A stretch of DNA of 24,235 nucleotides from Phallusia fumigata (lineage: Eukaryota; Chordata; Ascidiacea; Phlebobranchia; Ascidiidae): NCBI GenBank assembly GCA_008931825.1, contig QXVZ01011726.1:1-24235 (forward strand), in the 5' to 3' direction. Shown one piece after another: positions 10,577 to 20,300 of this stretch. Below the pieces are notes generated by a model. It was not told the origin of the DNA, did no database searches, and was given only the letters and a program-made list of their open reading frames with translations. Made by a program: the position numbers and the translations under genes. How positions within the stretch are numbered: the stretch's first letter is position 1; each line of letters opens with the position of its first letter.

Positions 10577-12263
10577 ATGGTTAGTAATCACACACAATCT
10601 GAGTGGTTTCCGTGGTTGTACGGTGGAGTTGATTTCAACATAGATGGAAATGGTGGTCCAGCATGTTTTCACTACCTCACTCTAAGCCAAAGATTTTGGG
10701 AAACTGCACTTGTACTTTCAACATCAGTGCTGGAAATCTGGATTGCTTTAAAATACATTGCCAGGTCGAATTCAACAAAGACTCAAAATGAAAAAATGCA
10801 AGTCACCACTAACAATTACTGTGCAAAGAAAAATGGAGTGGTTTTAAAGTCCGTATTCTCCAATGAAAAGAGGTACGTCATCTGTTTAAACAGGTTAGTG
10901 CCTGTGAAAAAGTTCATTAAAAATTTATTAGATAATTTTTTGTCAGGCCACCTCTTCAAATGCACCTGCTTGCTTTCTTAGCTGTTGTGTTTGGAATTGA
11001 AATCGCCTATAAAGTGGTCACACGAACATGCATATTTTTGCTCAATCCCTGCCACATTCTTACAATTTCTCAGGTGTGTGCATTATGAGGTAGTTATCAG
11101 CAAAGATATTAACTACAACCACATTTGTTTAATCTATAGATGTATTTGTTAACTGTTGACAACCAAAAGCCATCACCAACTGCCCGCACTGTCTTCAGGT
11201 ATATGTTACATCTCAATATCTTGTTGTTAACTCATTATATAGTTGATCTAAAATGCAAGAAAATGTAGTTTTGTTTTTAAATACTAATTGCAGAATATGC
11301 TTTGTTCATCAAATGATTCAGCAATAACTTATGCCATCATCAGTGATACAATAAGGCTGCGCCAATCTATTACTATCTATGACATCATTTTTTCACACCT
11401 TGTTATCTTCACATTTCCACACTAATGTGCATAAATACCTGCATGTTTGGTGCAACCTTATTGTATCACTGATTATGGCATGAGTTATTGCCGAAACGTT
11501 TGATGAATAAAGCTCGTCGCTAAATTTCCAAAATTTAAGTGTTTGTGTGTTTTATTTTTATTTTTAATGAGGAAACAACACCTTAATGTGCTGTGTTCAT
11601 AATGACCCACTACCGAGCTTTCTGCTTTATTGCTGTTCCATTGCAGCATTTTTCAATTTTTATAAAGTTTGCAACTTCAATTTGGATCAACCCAAAGTTT
11701 AAGTGGTTGAAGCAATGCTGTTTAAGTTTTTACTTAGAGAAACACAAGCAACAAAGACTTCCCTACCGAAGGTGGTTAGCTTCTAGGGGCCCATTGGCAT
11801 AAGGCACTAAACTTGCTCTCTTGTGAGCCCACATCACACAACACCTTGTAATTACGATGTAGCTGCAGCGATCAACTTCGATCCACCAATTGTGCTCATA
11901 GCCTTTTTGTGCCTAATAATGTTTACCATTGCGCAGCAAAATAAACTTGAGCCAAATAATTTGTTTTTGCAATCTATTATGAAATAATACCTTTATTTGC
12001 CTAAACATTTTTGCAGAATACATCTTCATATGCTAAGTGGTGCGCTGCTGGCAATTGTTCTGCCAGTGACCAACACTCGACATTTGCTGTATGAACCAGA
12101 ATCGTATTGGGTTCATCACATATTGCTTTATGCTACCCCGATCTATTTGATTGCATGTGGAAACAACTTTGTTCCTGAGCCATTCAATGACTGCTGGTGG
12201 CCAATGCTAAGTATCGGAGCAGGATTTTTTTACCACTTCACTTTACTCCAAGGTTTATCAATG
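10577..12263 (+). CDS. TMEM164: TMEM164-like multipass membrane acyltransferase, first four coding exons (3' end missing)
   Basis: Exons 10577-10872, 10947-11073, 11140-11198 and 12017-12263 join in frame with GT-AG borders to give 243 codons; the human protein is about 297 residues. Residues 13-19 are WLYGGVD, followed by GNGGP. A hydrophobic helix follows (WETALVLSTSVLEIWIALKY), then a variable linker. Next come LQMHLLAFLAVVFGIEIAYK, FLLNPCHILT, HLHMLSGALLAIVLPVTNTR and FFYHF. The Cys of NPCH (residue 134 here) corresponds to Cys123 of human TMEM164, which I recall as the proposed catalytic residue for making polyunsaturated ether phospholipids in ferroptosis. The C-terminal family segment (about 50 residues) should follow the donor at 12264 but is not found before the repeat-rich patch and the N at 13428. 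It is therefore lost in an assembly gap or displaced, or the gene is broken. Confidence 0.9.
11199..12016 (+). other. TMEM164 third intron carrying a foldback repeat
   Basis: The 818-base intron begins GTATAT and ends TTTTTGCAG. About a quarter of it is the 215-base foldback element at 11299-11513. The rest (11.55-12.0 kb) contains no coding match. Confidence 0.7.
11299..11513. repeat. Foldback (hairpin) repeat with two 67-base arms
   Basis: The left arm 11299-11365 and right arm 11447-11513 are inverted copies, aligned without gaps, differing at 8 of 67 positions (about 88% identity), with an 81-base spacer. The arms hold the boxes CTGATGA (left arm, minus strand) and GCCGAAACG (right arm, plus strand), with GGCA and TGCC between them in the right arm. 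No target-site duplication was clear at the outer edges. It is either a miniature inverted-repeat transposon or two oppositely inserted copies of one short retroelement end. Confidence 0.8.
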
Positions 12264-13030
12264 GTAAGTAGAAACAATTCTAAGTAAACAACATTTTGTG
12301 GCCTTGGTCTTTTTGTAAACAGACTGATAGTGTATGGGAATGGCAATATGGTTTTAATTTTGAAATGTGTACAAATGTTTTGTCTGAAAATGTCAATTTT
12401 ATAACATACAATATTTATTTAAAATAACTTTGCTTTTGTTAAAATTCATTCAAGTACTAGTGATGGAGAATAATTGTTTTCATAACTTGTTGTAAGGCAG
12501 TGTTTTTCTCAAATATATTGCAGAACCTATAATTTCTAGGTTTTAATTATAGGGCCTGCTGTCTCAAAAGTTCTGGTGCAANTTTCATCCCAATCGGAGA
12601 TTGTTTAAAATGTTAACCACTAGAGGGAGCCACAAAACAACCACCAGGGGCTCATGCTCAACAAGCTGTTAATAAGCGCGACTTGAACCACCAACCACTG
12701 AACTTTCATTCAACTTGGAAGCGGTTCATACCCCATGGCTTCAGTTTCACTTATGTAACCATATCATAACAGAAACTTTCCGTTTGTGGTGTTTGTAAGC
12801 ATTAAAAACGTTTTACTCTTTGGGGGCTAGCGGGGTAACCACAGGGGCTATGGGGTCAAATGAAACAGATGGCACAACTTCATGGTCATATCTACCAGCT
12901 GTAAAAGTTTCATCCAAATCCCCCAAACATTTCATGGCAAAATGACATGGACAAGCTCGGGGTAGAAAAAAAACGAAAAAAAAAAACGAGTGAAAACAAT
13001 GTGTCCCCTTCAGGAAGGAGACCCATAATG
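12264..13030. other. Repeat-like patch between TMEM164 and MED15
   Basis: No coding exon is supported. It contains an N at 12582 and two stretches resembling each other around GTTTCATCC (about 12581 and 12908). It also has two motifs of the CCACTAGAGGG / CCACCAGGGG type at 12617-12630 and 12641-12654, and an A-rich tract at 12965-12986. This texture suggests an interspersed repeat. The expected last exons of TMEM164 (plus) and MED15 (minus) were looked for here and not found. Confidence 0.5.
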
Positions 13031-13427
13031 AATAAATCCAAGAAAAACTGGACAAACGGTAATGAAAATATGCTAAAGAAGTAATATGCTAAGCTAAGTT
13101 TACCAGATGGGATGAGCTTATTTGCTCAAATAGTACAGGTTTTAAAATTAGTTTTAAGCAGTCTGTAGCTAAAATCGCAATATGGGATGGAAAGTTCCCT
13201 AACAACCACACAAAAATCTTTTTTTGTTCAGACAATGCCTTATACTATGTCAAGGATGATCGCACAAATCTCAATCGGTAAACAGTTTTGAGCATTTGAA
13301 TCAGTCAATTGTCCCTTACCAAGTTCACACAGTATTCGTATGGAACCATCATCAGAGCCATGCGTTTTGTCCAACTTCACTTTGTACTTGGATTCAAGCC
13401 TGGCTATTTCTCCCTGCACAACATCTG
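13031..13427 (-). repeat. First copy of duplicated MED15 segment, with partial exon 13320-13427
   Basis: This segment matches 14188-14575. The exon part (13320-13427, 108 of the 191 exon bases) and the adjoining intron bases are identical. The more distal intron part differs by scattered substitutions and small indels (397 versus 388 bases overall). The copy stops exactly at the N at 13428, in mid-exon. In gene order it sits downstream of the later MED15 exon at 13751-13924, so it cannot be a normal exon of the same transcript. The best explanation is the other haplotype's contig placed next to the main one. Confidence 0.85.
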
Positions 13428-13428
13428 N
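13428..13428. other. Single N, contig join inside MED15
   Basis: The sequence left of the N stops in the middle of a MED15 exon copy (ACATCTG, then N). The right side starts unrelated sequence that belongs to the MED15 3' end. This is a gap placeholder rather than one uncertain base. Confidence 0.8.
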
Positions 13429-13750
13429 GCGTAGTTATCACTTAACCTGCGTTCAGGCGTGTGAGCGCATTTTCCGTGTTTTTCTGAAATCTTTTTTGAC
13501 ACAACCGAAGTTTACCTTTCATGTATTTTTAGGTCGATGCCCTTAACACGTGTTTTGTTTTTCTTTCAATTTTTTTAAACTTAGCGACAGTTTCTAAAAA
13601 AAAGTTCAATCGGGTTCCATGTTTAGTGCAATCTGCTTTTATTCTTAGCCTGGACCGAAATTTCCAAGAACTATTTTCTGTGCAGCACTGGGCCAACGGG
13701 GTTTGTCTTCCTGACAAATCGCTGTCTCCATTCCCTGAAAGTCAACTTAC

Positions 13751-16700
13751 CCTGCTGGTGACCTTCCGTTGTATCGCTGCGCACATCCCCGTTGGCAACT
13801 GACTGATTACTTTCGGCTGGACGATTCGGGTAAACTGGTTCAGAAATCCATTCCACACACTCGTCAGGATATGAAGCGGGCACCTCAAGGCGCAAAGGCG
13901 GGACTGCCGGAAGCTTCGGGTCATCTAAGACAAAAAGGAATTGTTTCGGCGGGATTGTACTGATCGCTTGTGCTATGATTTTTAGACACTCGCCTATCGC
14001 AACACACTTGTCTGTTTAGCTTTGTGCAGATAACCGTGGAGAAATATGTTTGATTTTGAGTTTCAAATTTTGTTATTTTTAAATTTAGATATAAAGTCAA
14101 TATCTAGATAAGCAACACAGGACGACAAAAAGAGTTAAAATTATTGTGGCAATCAGCAATGTTTACATCGGCATCAAAATAGAAAAGAATAAATCCAAGA
14201 AAAACTGGACAAACGGTAATGAAAAATATGCTAAAGAAAGCAAATTGCTAAGCTAACTTTACCAGATGGGATAAGCTTATTTGCTCAAATAGTGCAGGAT
14301 TAAAGCAGTCTGTAGCTAAAATCGCAATATGGGAAGGAAAGTTCCCTAACAACCACACAAAAATCTTTTTTTTGTTCATACAATGCCTTATACTATGTCA
14401 AGGATGATCGCACAAATCTCAATCGGTAAACAGTTTTGAGCATTTGAATCAGTCAATTGTCCCTTACCAAGTTCACACAGTATTCGTATGGAACCATCAT
14501 CAGAGCCATGCGTTTTGTCCAACTTCACTTTGTACTTGGATTCAAGCCTGGCTATTTCTCCCTGCACAACATCTGGTACACGTTGTTTCTCTCGTTCAGC
14601 TTTCATTTTTTGTACAGCTTTTTGTAGGCATTGTTTCTTGTTGGGAACATAATCAGGTCTGTGAATGTAAAGGGTCTATCAATAAACATAGAACCTCAGA
14701 GAATAACTAAGGATGCAGCAAATGTCATTAATTTACCGAAAAAAGCTTTTGAAAAATGCAATAGTATGCAAACTTACACTGTGTAATCACCACATATGGT
14801 TCGCATTGCAGGGCCGAAGGTTCTTTTCAGCGTGTGGTTCAGAAGAGGTGATTTCGTTGCGGTAGCAATGACATTAAGGAATGGTTGGCACATATGCTGG
14901 TCCGGGTTACGTGGGGGTTGCTAAACACATGTTCCAAACAGAGATACATACTTTCCAAAATAGTGGTTTTGACTTTGGAATACCCAGATCATAAACATAC
15001 AGACAAACGCATTTGCTTCTATATTTAGGGAAATGTTTAACAATATGTCTGGTGACCAGTAAATCTAGGCATTTAGACATAGCTAACAAGCTGAGTTTTC
15101 AAAAGGCAGGTTTCATGACCAAATTACAAAAATTAAAAAGCATTTTACTTCTACCAAATCTGGCATAAATAACAGAACTTACCTTGGGTGTTTTTGCACC
15201 AAGCCAATTCTGAAGCACTTTTTCACATTTGTCAAGTGTGCAGAGTTGGAGCCTCATCCTCGGGTTCATGAGATTATCCCGAAGAACTTTCATCTTACTC
15301 ATTTCCTGACTGTAGTTTCCTTGGTCCTCATTAAACTGGGAAAGTTAATTTTGTTCAGGTCTTATAACCAAAAACTAAGTCACTTAAGTTTTGAATTCAT
15401 TAACAGCCTCAAATGTACATCTCTATTTGCCTTTATAACAAGAAAACTTGGCTAAAGAGGTTACAATGTATTTTACCAAGTATCAATGATTGAAGCTGTA
15501 CCTTGTTGATCATCCTTGACAGTGGCTCAATATACTTCTGCAGATGTTTTAGCTTTTCCATGTATTCCTTTTCATCCTCCTGCTGTTGGCTTTGGGGTTG
15601 GTTGCTGGAGGTTGGGCTTGGAACAGCAAGCATACCTGTTTTACAATTAGCTTTCTCTGTCAAATCAAGCTGGATTAAACTGTAGAAGATGATCATATAT
15701 TCGTCTACATTGTTTGAAAGTGTTGTTTCAATAGATATGGTAAAGTCAGCTATGGTACAGACAAAAATTCCAAGCTACTTTATCTCCCCAAAGGACATTT
15801 GCACTTATAATAAGGGAAAAATACACCTGTAGTCACAACTTTTAGCCCAATGCATGTTTTCAACTGGCTTTGTCCAATTGACCAGGTCAAAAAGCTCTCA
15901 ACATTACATATTGCAACAAAACAGTGTGTTTGGTTTATCTACAACACGTGCTAAGCCAGCCATATTGCAAAACAATCCATGCATTGAAAATGAAGCTGTT
16001 TCAAACTACTGGTTTTTTGAATTGTATTTTTAACCATTAAATGATTTCATATTCTTTTCCAACTTACCAGGAGAATGGACAGTCTGGACACTGCCTGGTG
16101 TGCGAAGGCTTGGTGAAGTAGTTGGAACTTGTGGTGATTGATGGGCAGGCGACAAACTTGGTATTCCGCTGAAATACATGCAATTGCTAAGTTAACGTCC
16201 CAATTGATAAAATTACACAGTCAGCCAGGTCCACAGGAGACTTATACTGAATCAGAGGCAGCCTTCTTAGCATTGTCAGCAAGGCAGGGCTTACAAACCT
16301 CTGTCCTGCAGTAATGCCACTTGCAGGCCTCGCATTTTGTGATTCATGTATGATTTCAGGATCAAATATGCACATGTATACCATTTACAGGTGTTATAAA
16401 AAACTACACATAAAGCTTCGTATTTATTTACAAAAAGTATGTTTATGCTTGTACAGAAACAGCTTGAAATCATAAAGTGGAAATTACCTTGGTTGAGGAG
16501 TTCCTGTGCTGTCAGGCATTGTCAAAACTGGTTGTTGCTGCAAAAACAATGTCATTTAGCCTTTGTGTTTAGATGGCTCATAGCAGTACTTCCCAAACAA
16601 GACTGAATCATTGTGGTTGTATTGACATACCAAAATTTAGAGCACTAATAGAATATCATTTGCCAAATAAAAAACATGACCTTAAATGCCAACCTGGGTA

Positions 16701-16881
16701 TTAGGTTGCGACGGTCTTTTGGGAAATTGCTTTATAGGGAATTGGCTTCCAGGGGATGGATGTGGCCATGTTGGTCTGTAAGTGTTGACCATACCAGTTT
16801 GAGGGCTTGGGGTTGTGTTTCCTGGATGGACCCTAGTCATTGGGCTGCTATTTGGGGTCATGTTTGGTCTCATCTGCATAG
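13751..16881 (-). CDS. MED15: Mediator subunit 15, eight exons (N-terminus and extreme C-terminus missing)
   Basis: MED15 (ARC105/PCQAP) is a tail-module Mediator subunit that receives signals from activators such as SREBP and SMADs. Minus-strand exons in transcript order: 16694-16881, 16488-16537, 16068-16168, 15502-15635, 15183-15335, 14778-14920, 14468-14658 and 13751-13924. They join in one frame (378 codons) with GT-AG sites. The first three give the Pro/Ser/Gln/Thr-rich middle. Then come the conserved blocks YMEKLKHLQKYIEPLSRMIN, SKMKVLRDNLMNP, MCQPFLNVIATATKSPLLNH, TLKRTFGPAM, VVQGEIARLESKYKV and DDPKLPAVPPLRLEVPASYP. The N-terminal KIX domain should lie above 16881 but an N at 16938 and unrelated sequence follow. 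After 13751 a tiny further exon near 13447-13483 is possible: one phase reads TENALTRLN, like the family's helix near the end. It does not fit the preceding exon's splice phase, so I do not call it. Confidence 0.92.
14188..14575 (-). repeat. Second copy of duplicated MED15 segment (in correct gene order)
   Basis: Counterpart of 13031-13427, offset by about 1.15 kb. This copy continues through the full exon (14468-14658) and joins its neighbours in frame, so it is the copy that belongs to the readable MED15 gene. Confidence 0.85.
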
Positions 16882-16937
16882 CTAAAGTACAAAACATAAA
16901 CAATTACTATTAAGTGGCTTTAGATAAAAACAAAAAC

Positions 16938-16938
16938 N
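16938..16938. other. Single N, probable gap between MED15 and plexin contigs
   Basis: MED15 loses its 5' exons exactly on this side, and the sequence right of it changes to a CCCGT-rich repeat. Both suggest missing DNA at this join. Confidence 0.65.
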
Positions 16939-16951
16939 CCTGTGAACTTTC

Positions 16952-17087
16952 ACCCAGTCCCGCCTCCCGTCTCCCGCCTCTCCCGTCTTTTAGTTTGACA
17001 CTTTTCCCGTCTGCCCCGTAGTTCTGTCTCTCCCGCCCTTAGACCATGTTTCCCGTATTTCCGTCGTCCCGTATTCCCGTCTTTTAG
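16952..17087. repeat. Degenerate CCCGT-rich low-complexity tract
   Basis: The tract is built from irregular CCCGTC, CCCGCC and CCCGTATT units. The 12-mer CCCGTCTTTTAG occurs at 16982-16993 and again at 17076-17087. It stands out against the AT-rich surroundings. No gene is seen in 16882-17349. Confidence 0.7.
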
Positions 17088-17349
17088 ACATGTCCGTTTT
17101 ATCTGCTGTTAGGTGGCGCACCAAACCTTTGCTGTTTATACGAGAAAAAATGTATTTTTTTCCATGCTGCAAATGCGAAACGCTTCAGTCGTTGTACTGT
17201 CTTTTCGTCGTGCCTTACTACTGGCAGTTTTCAAATGGCACAGCCGCCCTGCTTTGGTTAGATTTGATGTAAACATTAGTGCACAGCTGGAAGTCTAAGG
17301 ATTATGCACTTAGATTGGTGTGCTTAAAAATGATACATTAGAACACAAA

Positions 17350-20300
17350 ATGAGAAAAGTACTGCAGTTTTGTTTTGTCGTGTGGTGTTATCTGCTCAAC
17401 GAGGCCGCACATGCTCAACGAGTTCGAGAACGAGGAGTTGCAGACTTCTTGAACTGGCAGCCAGTTTTCAGTGGACCAAACGCGTTTTGCAATGGTAAGT
17501 TGATTTTTTTTGTCATACCCTTGTCTGCTGCCTGTGTTCTAAATGAGATTGCCTATCGGCTTATTTGTGACAAACCGAAAATTTCCTGCCGCATCCAGAA
17601 CGTAATTGCTGTCAATTTTGACTTTTTTGTAGGTACCACTAACCCATCACCTCAGTCACTTATAATTAACAACGGAATAGTTTATGTTGGAGCAACGAAC
17701 GCCATTCTTCAAATTAGTGCCCATGATTTCCAACTTCAGTCTACGTTTAAAACGGGACCTCAAAATGACAGTGTCGACTGTATTGGCCCCCACCTGTGCA
17801 AAAGTGGCCTGTGCACGACTGACAAGAGACTTTCCTGCGTAAACAACAACAACAAGATTCTAGTTGCCGGCAGAGGAATGCTAATAGCCTGCGGAACAGC
17901 ACACAGAACCTGCGACTTGTTGCAACTGAACAATGTATCTCGAATCTATTCCTATGACCCTATTCTAAAATGTGGCGCCCCGCAGAACTCGATATTATCG
18001 GTCCGTAATCCAAACGTTCAGTTAGTGTCTGCCGTCTACCTTAACCCAATGCAACCTAACGGGTCAGAGGATCTTTTGTACGTTGGTGCGGCGGAAGACA
18101 AGCGCGCTGATTGCAGTAACGATCTTGTGGGCATGAATTACTTGAGCCCAGAATGCACGAAAATGTCAATGAAAACTTATCATGCACCGAGGGCAGGAGC
18201 AGCGCACTTTATTGAAGAAGACGATTCAAAAAACTACATATACTTTGGCAACGCAGACAGCGTATCTTTTGTTTACATGTGGTCCACGCCGACACATGTT
18301 TTTACACTAAGAAAGCTGAACAGCTCAGTGACACGAATTTCTAGGGCTTGCCATAAGCAGTTTAACAACATTGGCGATCAAGACGTTGATTTCGGCTATG
18401 CTACATACATAGAATCGGAAATAAACTGCCAGATCAACGGAGTAATGTTTACCAACGCCACTGCGGCCGAATACAGCCGGGGAAAGGTTTTTATCTTGTT
18501 TACAAATTCTTCCTCACAAAGGCACGCAATTTGTTCCACCCCGATTTCGGATGTAAACGTGCAACTCAATGCGGCCAGGCGGTCTTGCTTCGGCAATGAT
18601 ACGATCAAAGTTGCTGATGTTGTTGACAAACGAAATATAGTCACCCCCTGCACCAAACACGAACAAAACATACCTGCAGACTGGGTACGTAAAAACGAAT
18701 TCTTGGATGAACCATACATTTGAGCAAACAAAAGTAAGCAAAAACGTTTTTCGTTTTAGATCGAGTGTACTATACCCGAGGGGGCTCTTCGTTATAACCA
18801 CATCGGTGGATTTCGTGGCCATAACCCAGTCAGAATGAGTGAAGATGTTTCATTCAACGCGAGCCACTACGGCGATCTTACAGCGTTTGTGTCGACGAAA
18901 ATCGATACCAACGTTGTTCTCTTTGTCGGGACTGAAAAAGGTTCAATAGTAAAGGTGGGAGCAAAATATTAGTCTCTGAAAGCTCCCAATAATTAATATA
19001 CATGTACAATAACACAGGCACACAAACAACAGGGACAAACGGTTATTTCGGAGGAAATTTCAGTATCAACGCAACCAATATTAAGGGACTTGAGAATAAA
19101 CGAACAACAGCAATACGTGTTTGGTCTAACATCTTCGGAGGTATTGAAGCACTACGCACGTTGGCTTAATGCTGTCGGCGGTGGACTGAGTAATACGTAT
19201 TTGAATTGCCTGTTTTAGGTGTTTAGGGTGAAGGTAGAGAACTGCGAATCACTTACCACGTGTGGAGCTTGTCTTTCCTCGAATGACCCCTACTGTGGCT
19301 GGTGCATTCAGCAGAGCTCGTAAGATGTTAATATTGCTACAGCTTTTATGTGTTCAAAATCGAGACCGTTTCCGACAAGTAAAATGTTAAAACTTTAATG
19401 TTAAAACCACGAATTAAAACTTTTTGTATTGAAACTGTACATACAAATCCCTGGTTAAAAAATATGTGCTAAAGGAATCTGAATAAACCCGAGTGATCCA
19501 AGTTGCTTTATATAGCACCTAGATATCGCGACTACAATGTCAAAAATATGGGTAATTTAACTGTATCACATCCAAAGGTAGACCATTTATCACTATTACA
19601 ACGAGACCTTTTGCTTTAAAATACTACCTGTTCTTTAAGTTGAAAATTCATTTTTAATTCCAGATGTACATCAAAACAATTGTGTAACAAAATGAATGAC
19701 TGGGTCGGGCCTGGGCAAGATCGAAGTGCCTGTCCCCTCGTTTCCACATTTTCCCCAATGCACCTGGCAATAAACTCTGTAGCCGAGGTTTGTGTGTTTA
19801 AATCTGTGAAGTTTGTCGGGTGCGGTATTGTTCGGGTAGCTTGTAACTTCGGCCAGTTAAGTTGTAGCAGCATGTTGAGACTTGTATGACAATGTCTGGT
19901 CTCTAGAGTATTCTCGGCCGTATCCTTTCAATTAGCGTCTCATGTGTAAATGTCTGCAGTGCCGAGGGTCTGATCTTGTGCCGTTGGCCTGTGTGTGAGG
20001 GAAACTGTTATTACCCGCAATGTGTTGCTTGCAGATACAACTACGCTTCACTGGCACTCCTTTGCCTGTGCAAACTGAACCTTTCACCTGTCATTTTACC
20101 CGCACAGCCGGGGATCGTAAGGTTTTGAATATTTCCTCAACTTTGACAAACTATCCTACCAGTCCAAGTTGTCGTTTTTCGCCCGGATCAAGTCTTCCAC
20201 TTATAGCAAGTGAAATGGCAGGTACAGCGCCTTGGTTTGGCGTTTTTCACTTTGGATGATTTTGTTCCCTGCTTTTTAGATCATGCCAACGTAACATTGA

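Noticed and set aside
12582-12582. N at 12582 as a contig gap
   Set aside because: Not accepted as certain: the flanks read smoothly as CAA-N-TTTCATCC, like the related GTTTCATCC stretch near 12908. It may be a single uncertain G.
12813-13055. Minus-strand frame of 80 residues
   Set aside because: It lies in repeat-like sequence with homopolymer-coded Phe runs and has no family resemblance.
18396-18822. Overlapping minus-strand frames of 102 and 111 residues
   Set aside because: They are shadows of the plexin Sema exons on the plus strand.
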